From: JABURQ01 sp029243145
GTDB lineage: Bacteria; Planctomycetota; Planctomycetia; Planctomycetales; Planctomycetaceae
Direction: 5' to 3'
DNA: 64,000 nt
Assembly: GCA_965660145.1 (NCBI GenBank)
Contig: CBFHYX010000006.1
Span: forward strand, 1 to 64,000
Made by a program: the position numbers and the translations under genes. The notes below the pieces were generated by a model. It was not told where the DNA came from. It saw only the letters and a list, made by a program, of their open reading frames with translations, and ran no database searches. Numbering within the stretch: position 1 is the stretch's first letter; every line of letters begins with the position of its first letter. Below are positions 51,389 to 61,360 of this stretch, piece by piece.

Positions 51389-53355
51389 GACGGTGATTCG
51401 GTCTTCATGCCGCGTTCGAGAGTTTCACAAATCTTATCAACATCGTAGACACATCCGGCCCACGTGCCACCTCCCGCTTGTTGCAGCATTGCCCAAAGTC
51501 GTGTGTCATCCGGGATTTCGGGATCGGCAGAAAGTTCGACCGAGGCCTCGCGAGCGGCGAGAATCTCGGCTCCTTCCTCAACCGAAACTCGTTGATCACC
51601 TTCACCGATGAAATTGATGGTTCCGGTCAGATTGATACGATCCACGATGATTTGAATCATGTCGCCCTCTTTGAGTTTGGAAATCGGGCCGCCCGCGAGT
51701 GCTTCCGGTCCGACATGACCGATGCAGGCTCCGGTGGAAACTCCCGAGAAGCGGGCGTCTGTGATGATGGCGACATGTTTGCCAAACGGCAGATATTTCA
51801 GAGCCGAGGTGAGTTGATAGGTTTCTTCCATGCCGGCTCCCAAGGGACCGCGACACATCAGCACAATGATGTCTCCTTCGACGATCTGGCCATCCTTGAT
51901 CGCTTTGATGGCGGCACGTTCGCTGGTGAATACTTTTGCGGGACCGGTTTTGCGGTAGACGCCGTCCTCATCGACGACGGTTGGGTCAATGGCCGTACTT
52001 TTGATGACCGATCCTTCGGGAGCAATGTTACCGACCGGGAAAGTGACTGTGCTGGTGAGGCCTCGTTCTTTGGCTTGTGCGGGCGACATGATGACATCGT
52101 CGGGTTGGACGCCATCGCGGTCGATGAGAAGCTGTTTCAATTTCGTGCGGCGTTCGCTGTTCTCCCACCATTCGAGGTTCTCGCCGACGGTTTGTCCGGT
52201 AATGGTCTTTGCGCCGAGTTTGAGCAAGCCGAGTTCTCTCAGGTGCAACATGACTTCCGGGACACCCCCCGCGAGGAACATACGCACGGTCGGATGTCCG
52301 ACGGGACCGTTCGGAAGCACATCCACAAGGCGCGGGACTTGCCGATTGATGCGGTTCCAATCGTCAACAGTCGGGCGTTCGATGCCTGCCGCGAATGCGA
52401 TCCCCGGAATGTGTAACAATAGATTTGTTGATCCACCGACCGCCGCGTGCAGTACCATTGCATTATGGAGTGCATCGGGAGTGAGGATGTCACGCATGGT
52501 CGTCCCCGCTTGTTGACAAGCGACGACGGCTCGCGCCGATTGTCGTGCCATCTCCAACCAGATCGGTAAACCTGAAGGGGCCAGAGCCGAGTGAGGAAGT
52601 GACATGCCGAACGCTTCGGCAACGACTTGTGCCGTTGCGGCTGTCCCCAAAAATTGACAACCACCGCCCGCTGATCCACAGGCGCGGCATCCCATGTCGG
52701 CAGCGTATTGTAATGTGATCTCGCCGTGAGCAAAGCGGGCTCCGATGGCCTGCACTTTACCGGTGTCTTCCCCTTCGGTCGGTGGAAGGGTGACTCCCCC
52801 CGGAACGATCACGCAGGGTAAGTCGTGTTGTTCGGCGACTGCCATCATCATGGCCGGCAAACCTTTATCACAGGTCGCAACGGCGATGACCCCTTTACGC
52901 AAAGGGAGCGAACGAATCAATCGCTTGGCAACGACGGCCGCATCATTCCGGTAAGCGAGTGAATCCATCATGGCGGTCGTCCCTTGAGACCGCCCATCAC
53001 ATGGGTCGCTGACGTAGGCTGCGAAGGGAAGCTTTTCGAGATCGTCGAGTTCGCGGGCCGCGGCTTGCATGAGCAGCCCGACTTCAAAATGTCCGGTGTG
53101 ATAGCCGAGCGCGATGGGTGTGCCGTCTTCCGCACGTATCCCGCCCTGCGTACTGAGAATCAAATATTGGTCCCGCAATAATTGTTGAGGGTTCCAGCCC
53201 ATGCCGGCGGATTGCGTCATGCCGAACAAATCGCCGCTCGGCGCATTGCGGAGCATCTCTTCATCGAGGGGCAGGGCACCTTCCGGCCCTGCATGTGCTG
53301 TCTCAAAGTCGTAAATGGAGGAATCGGTCGGTTTGAGTAGTTCATTGAGGGACAT
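51385..53355 (-). CDS. yjhG: YjhG/YagF-type D-xylonate dehydratase (IlvD/Edd family)
   Basis: Dehydrates sugar acids, with D-xylonate known for the E. coli relatives. 656 residues, almost exactly the size of YjhG. PSGDLFGMTQSAGMGW near residue 38, VSDPCDGRSQGTTAMMDSL, ATCDKGLPAMMMA, and GCRACGSAGGGCQFLGTAAT supply the Fe-S cysteines. ARFSGVSTGACIGHVGPEA and PDDTRLWAMLQQAGGGTWAG at the C-terminus match YjhG closely as I recall it. The 3' end overlaps the cytochrome frame by 4 bp. No xylose dehydrogenase or aldolase gene is adjacent. Confidence 0.92.
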   Translation of the reverse strand: MSLNELLKPTDSSIYDFETAHAGPEGALPLDEEMLRNAPSGDLFGMTQSAGMGWNPQQLLRDQYLILSTQGGIRAEDGTPIALGYHTGHFEVGLLMQAAARELDDLEKLPFAAYVSDPCDGRSQGTTAMMDSLAYRNDAAVVAKRLIRSLPLRKGVIAVATCDKGLPAMMMAVAEQHDLPCVIVPGGVTLPPTEGEDTGKVQAIGARFAHGEITLQYAADMGCRACGSAGGGCQFLGTAATAQVVAEAFGMSLPHSALAPSGLPIWLEMARQSARAVVACQQAGTTMRDILTPDALHNAMVLHAAVGGSTNLLLHIPGIAFAAGIERPTVDDWNRINRQVPRLVDVLPNGPVGHPTVRMFLAGGVPEVMLHLRELGLLKLGAKTITGQTVGENLEWWENSERRTKLKQLLIDRDGVQPDDVIMSPAQAKERGLTSTVTFPVGNIAPEGSVIKSTAIDPTVVDEDGVYRKTGPAKVFTSERAAIKAIKDGQIVEGDIIVLMCRGPLGAGMEETYQLTSALKYLPFGKHVAIITDARFSGVSTGACIGHVGPEALAGGPISKLKEGDMIQIIVDRINLTGTINFIGEGDQRVSVEEGAEILAAREASVELSADPEIPDDTRLWAMLQQAGGGTWAGCVYDVDKICETLERGMKTESPS

Positions 53356-53390
53356 GGTGGAACCTGTCGGTGTGGTGAAGTGTCTTTATT

Positions 53391-53488
53391 ATAGCCGTGG
53401 AGCGCAAGCTCCGCGGGCTCAGGATTTTATCAAACGGACCTGATATCAAGAGATAACGCACCCACGACTGCTCACGCAGTCGGGCTAT
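53391..53488. repeat. REPIN-like inverted pair, remote copy
   Basis: The plus unit (53391-53419) has ATAGCC, arms CCGTGGAGC and GCTCCGCGG around GCAA, then GGCT. The minus unit (53461-53488), read on its own strand, has ATAGCC, arms CGACTGC and GCAGTCG around a GTGA loop. The spacer is 41 bp, and the pair begins TATAGCC and ends GGCTATA. It lies 39 kb from the RAYT gene, between the dehydratase and nadA. Confidence 0.8.
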
Positions 53489-53625
53489 ATTTTTTGTGGT
53501 ATTTCAAAAAAAACAAAACTGTTTTCCTGTAATCTAACATCCTCACCTCTCCGTTCGTATAATGAAAGCACGGGAAATTGATTCCCGGCGAGATCACCGA
53601 TTTTCATTCAGCCCAGAGTTTGATT

Positions 53626-54639
53626 ATGAGCACGCCACTGACCGGATCACAATTGCCCATCGCTGGAGCACCACCAGTCGACGAGGAAGACCCGCTCGAC
53701 CTGATGGACGAGATTGACGCCCTCAAAAAAGAGAAGAACGCCGTCATTCTTGCTCATTATTATGTGGATAGCGAAATTCAAGACATCGCCGACTTCAACG
53801 GCGACTCTCTGCAACTCGCCCGTGACGCGGCCTCCTGCGATAATCCGATCATCGTTTTTTCCGGCGTCCATTTTATGGCGGAGTCGGCCAAGATTCTCAG
53901 CCCGGAAAAGAAAGTCCTCATCCCCGACCCGCTGGCAGGGTGCTCGCTGTCCGAAAGTTGTCCGGCTGATAAACTCGACGCGTATCAAAAACAACTGCGG
54001 GCCGAAGGACGCGACTTCTATACGGTCGCCTACATCAATACGTCTGCCGCTGTGAAGAGTTTATGCGACTGGATTGTCACCTCCGGCAACGCTCGCGAAA
54101 CGATTGACAAGATTCCCGCAGACAAAGAGATTTTATTCGTTCCCGATCAGCACTTGGGCCGTTACCTCGAAGAAGTGACCGGTCGCAAAATGATCCTGTG
54201 GCCGGGAGCGTGTATGGTCCACGAAATCTTTTCCATTCGCGATATGTTGGCCGCGAAGAAGAACAATCCCGGCTCGATTATTGTCGCTCATCCCGAGTGT
54301 CCGCATTCGATCCTCGAACATTGCGACTTCATCGGGGGCACCGAAAAAATGCGGATGTACGTGCAATCGGTCGCCGAGCCGACGACGTTCCTGGTCGCCA
54401 CCGAAGCCAACATGATCCACCCGCTGGAGAAAGCGGCCCCGCATCATAAGTTCGTACCGGTTCCCGGCATCATGACTTCGACCGGCGAGACGTGTGCTTG
54501 CAATCAATGCCCGCACATGGCGTTGAATACACTCCAGAAAGTCCGCAACTGCTTACGAGACGAAAGCCCGGAAGTCGAATGGCAACCGTACTTCGACCAA
54601 GCGAAAGAAGTGCTCGTACGGAGTTTGTTGCAGGACTGA
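53626..54639 (+). CDS. nadA: Quinolinate synthase A
   Basis: [4Fe-4S] enzyme that condenses iminoaspartate with DHAP in NAD synthesis. Start MSTPLTGSQLPIAG at 53626; the frame runs back to a TTG at 53578 without similarity. 337 residues. The motifs HYYVDSEIQDIADF, GDSLQLARDA, and VFSGVHFMAESAKIL are in place. Cluster cysteines are expected in AGCSLSESC, WPGACMVHE, and CACNQCPHM. No nadB or nadC gene is next to it. Confidence 0.95.
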   Translation: MSTPLTGSQLPIAGAPPVDEEDPLDLMDEIDALKKEKNAVILAHYYVDSEIQDIADFNGDSLQLARDAASCDNPIIVFSGVHFMAESAKILSPEKKVLIPDPLAGCSLSESCPADKLDAYQKQLRAEGRDFYTVAYINTSAAVKSLCDWIVTSGNARETIDKIPADKEILFVPDQHLGRYLEEVTGRKMILWPGACMVHEIFSIRDMLAAKKNNPGSIIVAHPECPHSILEHCDFIGGTEKMRMYVQSVAEPTTFLVATEANMIHPLEKAAPHHKFVPVPGIMTSTGETCACNQCPHMALNTLQKVRNCLRDESPEVEWQPYFDQAKEVLVRSLLQD

Positions 54640-54677
54640 AGGAGGAGTCAGGTATCAAGATTCGGGATTCAGAAGAG

Positions 54678-54700
54678 TAGGCCCGGTTCCACCGGCCAGA
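54678..54700 (-). repeat. CCGGT-TCC-ACCGG hairpin repeat
   Basis: Same core and flanks (TTCTGGCCGG...CTAC on the minus strand) as the second hairpin between hisI and hisG at 17213-17227. Confidence 0.6.
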
Positions 54701-54926
54701 AAATTGACGCAAAGTTTCGAAGGAGAAACCGTCGAACATCGAATCTTTTTTGATTTTGAGTCAGGTGTCAAATAACGCGGTATGAACGCGTTTAGTTCTC
54801 AAGAAAGACCGGATGAATTTCAGGATTCCATTCGAGTCATCCCGCCGTATCGAATACGATGGGGCAAGTCAGAAATTGTTTTTTGAATGTCTGACAGTGC
54901 TTTTACCTCCAATAAAGGAAACCGGC

Positions 54927-56195
54927 ATGAGCCGCCCTCAACTCTGCTTGGCGATCATATTACTTGTGTTTCAACTCCCACAACTTTCTGCTCAGTAGAA
55001 GGTGACGGTGGATCTGTTAAAAGACCTCAACATTTCTGACAGCACCGTTTCGGGTACGTGGAAGAACAGCAAGGAGGGCCTAACGGTGGATGCATCGGCT
55101 CCGGCTCGTATCGCTTTGCAAGGAGACCTTCCCAATAGCTACGAATTAAAGGTCGAATTTACGCGTTTTTCTGGTGATGAAGTTGTCGCGTTGATCCTTC
55201 CTTTCGGAGACGTTTCTCCTGCGTTGGAGTTCAGCGGTTGGCAAGGGGCCAGTCATGGATTGTCACGTGTGGATGGATTGCCCTCTAAAGGGCCGCAGAA
55301 CCCGGCTTCAGTCAAACCGGGGATTTTAAAAAATGGGACACGCTACTCGGTGACTGTCAAAGTCGAAGTTGAGAAGGAAATTGCCGACATCAAAGTGACT
55401 CTCAACGATCAAAAACTGTTTGACTGGAATGGCGATGTCTCTCGGTTGAAGCCGAACTATGCCCTGAACCTACCCTCCAGTAAAACTCTCGGTTTGGCCG
55501 TCTCCAAGAGTAATGTGACGTTTCACAAAGTTGAATTACTTTCTGCAAAGCCCAAAACGACACCGACTCCGTCACCCGCTGGCAAGGTGATCGCAGGTCA
55601 GATTGATCTGAAGCCTCTCGGCAGTCCCAAAACACCTGGGTGGGAATTGTTTAATCAAGCGGGCTTCACAATTCGGGCGACGCCCGAAGGAACGGTTGCT
55701 GCCGGGACATCATTGGCGGCGCAAGGGGACCGTGGAGCCTATGTAGGTGGTTCACAATTTGAGAATGGGACGATTGATGTGGAAGTGAAGGGGGCAGGGC
55801 AACCGCAGAGTAGTTTTTTGGGAGTTGTTTTTCATGGTGTGGATGGTGAGAACTACGAAGCGGTTTATTTTCGTCCGTTCAATTTTGGAGCTGCCGATCA
55901 AACCCGTCGTGGTCATGCGATTCAATACATCGCACATCCCGACTGGCCGTGGCAAAAGTTGCGGCAGCAAAGACCTGAGGAGTATGAGAATCCGGTCTCA
56001 CCCGAGCCGAAACCGACCGATTGGGTCAGGATGAAAGTGGTCGTGGACGGAGATCGCATCCAGGTCTTTGTGAATGATTCCCGCAAGGCATCGCTGGATG
56101 TGAAACGATTGGGGAAATTGAACTCAGGCAAAGTGGGCTTGTGGTGCAACGGTGTGGCCTCGTATCGGAATTTCAAGGTGACACTCGCCAAATAA
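54927..56195 (+). pseudogene. Secreted 3-keto-disaccharide-hydrolase-like gene with TAG after the signal peptide
   Basis: ATG at 54927 follows AAAGGAAACC and encodes a signal peptide, MSRPQLCLAIILLVFQLPQL, ending SAQ. TAG at 54996-54998 then interrupts, and the same frame continues without a further stop to 56195. The body of about 398 residues has two beta-rich halves split by a Pro/Thr linker (KTTPTPSPAG). The second half, with VFHGVDGENYEAVYFRPFNF and YRNFKV, resembles the LamG-like DUF1080 fold (3-keto-disaccharide hydrolase). No good restart gives an exported product, so it is probably inactive. Confidence 0.8.
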
Positions 56196-56353
56196 CCAGC
56201 GTAAATTTACTGAGAACCTCTGGATATTGTGCCTTACGCCCAATTCTCTCAATCAAAATCGCTCTCAATCAAAACAGAGAAATTCTCATTTTGTTGGTGT
56301 CTCTTTCCGGGTAGAATGAAGATATTCCACACTCATAATTCTGGAGCCGATTG

Positions 56354-57322
56354 ATGATTCGTATTAGCTCGCTCGCGTTGACGTTGATGCTTTTGAATGT
56401 CGTTTTTCTGGTCGCGGCTGAAAAAGAAACTCGCAAGTTTCTCTCGGCTGATTCCTCGAAAGGACGCATCGCCATCATCGATGAAGATGGCAAAACGGCG
56501 TGGGAGCATAAAATCGGCCCGTTGCATGATTTGCACGTACTCGACAACGGTCATCTACTCTTTCAAACCAACTGGACACATATCGTCGAACTCGATCCAG
56601 CGACGAACAAAGTCGTCTGGGAATACGAAGCCAAACATTCTCCCGGAAACGAAAATCGGAAGATTGAGGTTCACGCTTTTCAACGGTTGAAAAATGGTCA
56701 CACCATGATCGTTGAATCGGGATCCACTCGGATTCTTGAAGTTGACGCCGATGGCAAGATTGCGAAAATGATTCCGCTTAAGGTTCAGAAACCACATCCG
56801 CACAAAGATACTCGATTGGTCCGCAAACTTGAGAATGGACATTACCTTGTGTGTCATGAAGGAGATGGGTTGGTTCGTGAGTATGGCCCCGATGGGCAAA
56901 CGGTCTGGCAGTACAAAGTCCCCATGTTTGGTCAGCAACCCAAAGGGGGACACGGTTTGGAGGCATTCGGGAATTCGTGCTTTTCTGCGGTACGTTTGGG
57001 GAATGGTAATACGCTGATTGCGACCGGGAATGGTCACAGTGTGATTGAGGTGACTCCCGAGAAGAAAATCGTCTGGAAGTTAACGCAGAACGAACTTCCC
57101 AATATTCGATTGGCGTGGGTGACCTCGTTAGAAGTTTTGCCCAGCGGCAATATTGTGATCGGCAATTGTCACGCCGGACCAGAGAATCCACAGATCATCG
57201 AAATCAATCGCGACAAGAAAGTCGTCTGGAGCTTTCACGACTTCGATCGCTTTGGTAATGCCACGACCAACACGCAACTCATCAACGTGAACGGTGCAGC
57301 CGTCGGCGAGACTCTGCGTTAA
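56354..57322 (+). CDS. Secreted beta-propeller protein (PQQ/arylsulfotransferase-like)
   Basis: 322 residues; ATG at 56354 with GGAG about 8 nt upstream. A signal peptide ends near LVAAE. Repeats of a four-strand blade follow, with recurring GKTAWEHKIG, NKVVWEYEAK, GQTVWQYKVP, KKIVWKLTQNE and KKVVWSFHDFD. This W-rich spacing fits a PQQ-like quinoprotein fold without an obvious enzyme site. Histidines (HPHKD, HEGDG, NCHAGP) may bind metal. It stands between a broken secreted protein and the broken transporter; its role is unknown. Confidence 0.82.
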   Translation: MIRISSLALTLMLLNVVFLVAAEKETRKFLSADSSKGRIAIIDEDGKTAWEHKIGPLHDLHVLDNGHLLFQTNWTHIVELDPATNKVVWEYEAKHSPGNENRKIEVHAFQRLKNGHTMIVESGSTRILEVDADGKIAKMIPLKVQKPHPHKDTRLVRKLENGHYLVCHEGDGLVREYGPDGQTVWQYKVPMFGQQPKGGHGLEAFGNSCFSAVRLGNGNTLIATGNGHSVIEVTPEKKIVWKLTQNELPNIRLAWVTSLEVLPSGNIVIGNCHAGPENPQIIEINRDKKVVWSFHDFDRFGNATTNTQLINVNGAAVGETLR

Positions 57323-57441
57323 GAATATCTGAAGAGAGTTGAGGGAATTCCGGTAGTTCCTCTCGGCTTCGGCGGTTATGCTAATAAAACTTTCAGCATA
57401 CTGTTCGGAATCGAGCCTCAATATTCTGTCGGAAGTGATCC

Positions 57442-59531
57442 ATGCAAGTCCTTCGCAAAGCCTTAAAAGATGGTGCCTTCCTTTCGGATCTCGATGCCCA
57501 AGACATCGAAACGATTTTGGACCAATCTCTTCAAAGTATGGTCGAGCGGGGGCTTCTCGACGATCAAAAAAAGGATCTCGTCTTCAATGCGATCATGGAT
57601 CGCGAACGGATTATTTCGACGGCCATTGGTCATGCGGTTGCCGTTCCCCATGCTTACCTTGATGAACTTGATGCGCCGCTCGTTATTTATTTCGGTTGAC
57701 TCACGGCGTCAGTCTGGGAGCACCGGACGGCATCGCGACTCGGTTCTTCTTCATTTTGATGGGGCCAAAAAATTATGCGGCCGAACATCTCGATACGCTC
57801 ACCACTATTGCCCGAGTCATGTCGGATGAGCAGTCTCGATACGATGCTTCTGTTGCCCTTAATGACGAAGAGATGCTGCGGGCCCTTGATGATTTTGTCC
57901 TCAGAACAACGCTCCCGACAGAAGATGTTCCCGTCAGGACTACTCCCGAAGGGTTAAGGTATTCGGGACGACTGGGTGGAGGGATTCTGAATGATGTTGC
58001 ACGTCGAATAACGAAGTATCGATCCGATTTTGTCGATGGATTTCATACCAAATGTCTGGCGTCGATTTTGTTTTTGTTTTTTGCGTGTCTGGCGCCTTCG
58101 GTCACGTTCGGCGGTTTGATGGCGTCATTGACGGACGGACAAATCGGAGTCGTCGAGATGTTGATTGCGACCGCGATGGGGGGAGTCGTCTATGCGCTCT
58201 TCTCGGGACAGCCACTTTCGATGCTCGGGGGGACCGGGCCGATGTTGGTGTTGACCGTGCTTGTTTATCAGATGTGTGTCGATGTGTTTCCAGACAACTA
58301 TCAAGAGTTGTTTCTACCGGTCTACGGTTGGGTCGGTTTATGGACGGCGTTATTCGTTTTCCTGATGGCCATCTTTGAAACGACGAACCTGATTCGCTAC
58401 TTCACGAGATTCACGGATGAGATATTCGCCGCGTTGATCTCTTTGATCTTCATCTCGGAAGCCGTCAAAAATCTGTTTGGATTTCTCCAATCCGCCTGGG
58501 ATGAAGAAGACCTGGTCCATCACGATCAGGCGTTTCTGTCTTTAATCCTCGCGTTGGGAACATTCATCGTCGCGATGAATTTGTCCCGCTTTCGAAAAAG
58601 TCGTTACCTGCGTCCCAAGATGAGAGAATTTCTTTCTGACTTTGGACCAAGTATTGCCGTCATCTCGATGACGCTACTCGCTTTTTCATTCACCGATATT
58701 TCATCACCCAGTCCCGCAGTGGCGTTGGAAGCTCTCACCGTACCCGACACGTTTGGTCCTACGTTGTCGGGGCGCAGTTGGTTCGTCAATTTGTGGGCGG
58801 TCCCCACTTGGACAATATTTGCCGCTGCATTACCGGGCTTACTCGTTTCCGTTCTCGTATTTCTCGATCAGAATATTACCGTCAGGTTGGTGAATAGCCC
58901 CGATCATAAGCTCAAAAAGGGAGAAGCCTATCATCTGGACTTCTTCGTCTGCGGGTTTTTGATTGTCGTCTGTTCGTTGTTTGGTTTTCCCTGGTTGGTC
59001 GCAGCCACGGTGCGATCACTCAATCATGTGCGTTCACTCGCCACCTCAGAAGAGGTCGTCATGCCGGGTGGAGAAACCAAAGACAAAATCATTCAAGTTC
59101 GTGAGACACGTATTACAGGTTTAATGATCCACGTGCTCATCGGGTGTTCGCTGTTGTTATTGCCTTGGTTGAAGATGATCCCGGTCTCGGTGCTCTACGG
59201 CCTGTTCTTATTCATGGGCGTTGTTTCCATCTATGGCAATCAGTTCTTCGAACGACTCAGTTTGTGGTGGATGGATCCGACACTGTACCCGGCGACTCAC
59301 TACATGCGTCGTGTTCCCGTCAAACGAATTCATCTTTTCACACTCATTCAGGTGGTGATGTTGGCCGTTCTTTGGATTGTCAAAGAAAGCTCGTTGGGGA
59401 TCGTGTTTCCGCTGTTTATCGCGCTCCTTGTTCCGGTCCGTTTTCTGCTTCCTAAAATTATGCCCCAAAAAGATGTTCTTGCTCTCGACATGGAAGAAGA
59501 CCCGGAAGGCGAAGAGACCCAATGGGTTTGA
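57442..59531 (+). pseudogene. EIIA-domain / SLC4-type bicarbonate transporter fusion, frameshifted
   Basis: The first frame (57442-57699) encodes the front of a PTS EIIA-Ntr-like domain with the phosphate-accepting His in GHAVAVPHAYLDEL, ending at TGA after LVIYFG. The second frame (57696-59531) continues the same domain (GVSLGAPDGIATRFFFILMGP), then an SLC4/band-3 anion transporter of about 11-12 membrane segments (LAPSVTFGG, FSGQPLSMLGGTGPMLV). The expected join FGRL would need TCGGTCGG where the sequence has one TCGG, so loss of a 4-bp tandem copy explains the shift. The two frames overlap by 4 bp, so coupled translation of two pieces cannot be excluded. Confidence 0.82.
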
Positions 59532-59611
59532 TGAAATTGCAAGAAAATCATTGCTTGATGGCTCCCGCATTTCGACAATAAGGCTCCCGTTCATCCCGAG
59601 GAGTCTCCCTG

Positions 59612-61351
59612 ATGCGTCTTCATGTATTGCTGAAAATTGTGCTGTTCTTCTCTTCATCACTCGTGCATGCCGAGGAAAAAACGGCCGATCTGATTCTCCA
59701 CAACGGCAACATTGTGACCGTCGATAAGGAATTCACTGTCGTCCAATCGATGGCGGTCAAGAATGGGAAAGTCGTCGCCGTTGGTACCAATGAAACTGTT
59801 CGTGCTTGGAAAGGAACAACCACTCACGAAATTGACCTGCAAGGGAAAATGGTCTTGCCGGGACTGATTGATTCGCACGTCCATCCCGGCGGCGCGAGTA
59901 TGTACGAGGCCGATCACGAGATCCCGGCGATGGAAACGATTGCCGATGTGCTCGCATATATTCGTCAGAGAGCGGAAGTCATTCCTAAAGGAGAATGGAT
60001 TCGGACATCGCAGATTTTCATCACTCGTCTCAAAGAACAGCGATATCCGACACGGATCGAACTTGATCAAGCGGCTCCCGAACATCCGGTCGTCTTTCGC
60101 ACTGGTCCCGATGCGTCGGCGAATTCATTGGCACTCAAAGAAAACGGCATCGATGCCGAGTTTGCGAAAACGCATCCCGACAATGTGATGGTCGATTCTA
60201 AAACCGGCGAACCGACAGGGGTTCTGCGACAAGCGGGAGCCGTGCTTAAATCGCGAGGAAACTCGAACGCTCGCAAAATTACTCAAGACGAACGCGACGC
60301 GCGACTCGTCGAACTCTTAGAGGATTACAACCGTTGGGGGATCACAGGAACCATTGACCGGAACTGTGGTGACTCGGCACAGGCCCAGTATCAAAGGTTG
60401 TTGGCCGCTGGCAAACTCACCGTCCGTATGAGGCTCTCGCGCGGTTTGTCGCCGAATGCTGATTTTGCTTCTGTCGAAAAGAAACTTGATCAATATGCCC
60501 ACGATGCTTTGTTTACCGATCCTCATCCACGCTTGGGAATTATCGGCGTGAAAGTCTTCCTTGATGGTGGCATGCTAACCGGTTCTGCTTTCTTTACGCA
60601 GCCGTGGGGAGTCAGCACGATTTACGGCATTGATGATCCTGCCTACAAAGGGATGCGGTATATCGAAGATCCCCGTTTGTATGATTTGGTCAAAGCGACT
60701 GTTTCTCGTAATCTTGCGTTTACCGCACACTGTCAGGGAGATGGGGCGGTCGGTTCTCTGGTCCGAACCTATCAACGTGTGAACGAAACGAATCCTGTCG
60801 GGCGGACCCATTCTTCCATCACGCACTCCAGTTTCATGAGCAAGCAGGCGATCACGGCGGCTGCGTCAGTCGGCATTGGTGTCGATCTGCAACCCGCTTG
60901 GCTGTATTTGGATGGTCGCACGCTCGTCGATCAATTTGGAATTGCTCGTTTGGAACATTTTATCCCTTTGAAGAGTCTGTTTAATGCAAATGTGATTTGT
61001 GGTGGTGGCAGCGATCATATGCAACGAATTGGATCGATGCGTAGCGTGAATCCTTACAATCCGTTCTTCGGCATGTGGGTGACGGTTTCTCGCCGGGCCA
61101 AATGGTTCGATGCTAGTATTCATCCTCAAGAATCACTCAGTCGCGAGCAGATGATCCGCTATTACACGATCAACAATGCGTGGTTGATGCGGATGGAGGA
61201 TCAGATTGGTTCTCTGGAACCTGGAAAACGGGCCGACTTCATCATCATCGACCGTAATTTGCTCACCTGCCTACCCGACGACATTCAGCACACACAGGTC
61301 TTGACGACCTATCTGGATGGAAAGAAGTTGGAGAGTTCCGAAGCTGAGTAA
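59612..61351 (+). CDS. Exported amidohydrolase, YtcJ-like
   Basis: 579 residues with a signal peptide (MRLHVLLKIVLFFSSSLVHA). The amidohydrolase-3 layout is clear: an N-terminal beta-sandwich (DLILHNGNIVTVD), LPGLIDSHVHPGG with the metal-binding HxH near 89-91, KVFLDGGMLTG with the probable carbamylated Lys, HCQGDGAV and HSSFM His residues, and GGGSDHM near 470 holding the metal Asp. The C-terminal GSLEPGKRADFIIIDRN is typical. The hydrolysed amide is unknown. Confidence 0.9.
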   Translation: MRLHVLLKIVLFFSSSLVHAEEKTADLILHNGNIVTVDKEFTVVQSMAVKNGKVVAVGTNETVRAWKGTTTHEIDLQGKMVLPGLIDSHVHPGGASMYEADHEIPAMETIADVLAYIRQRAEVIPKGEWIRTSQIFITRLKEQRYPTRIELDQAAPEHPVVFRTGPDASANSLALKENGIDAEFAKTHPDNVMVDSKTGEPTGVLRQAGAVLKSRGNSNARKITQDERDARLVELLEDYNRWGITGTIDRNCGDSAQAQYQRLLAAGKLTVRMRLSRGLSPNADFASVEKKLDQYAHDALFTDPHPRLGIIGVKVFLDGGMLTGSAFFTQPWGVSTIYGIDDPAYKGMRYIEDPRLYDLVKATVSRNLAFTAHCQGDGAVGSLVRTYQRVNETNPVGRTHSSITHSSFMSKQAITAAASVGIGVDLQPAWLYLDGRTLVDQFGIARLEHFIPLKSLFNANVICGGGSDHMQRIGSMRSVNPYNPFFGMWVTVSRRAKWFDASIHPQESLSREQMIRYYTINNAWLMRMEDQIGSLEPGKRADFIIIDRNLLTCLPDDIQHTQVLTTYLDGKKLESSEAE

Positions 61352-61360
61352 TCTTAGGGT

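Noticed and set aside
51478..52416. 312-codon open frame antisense to the dehydratase gene
   Set aside because: It lies wholly opposite a strongly supported gene; the frame reflects codon composition of the real strand.
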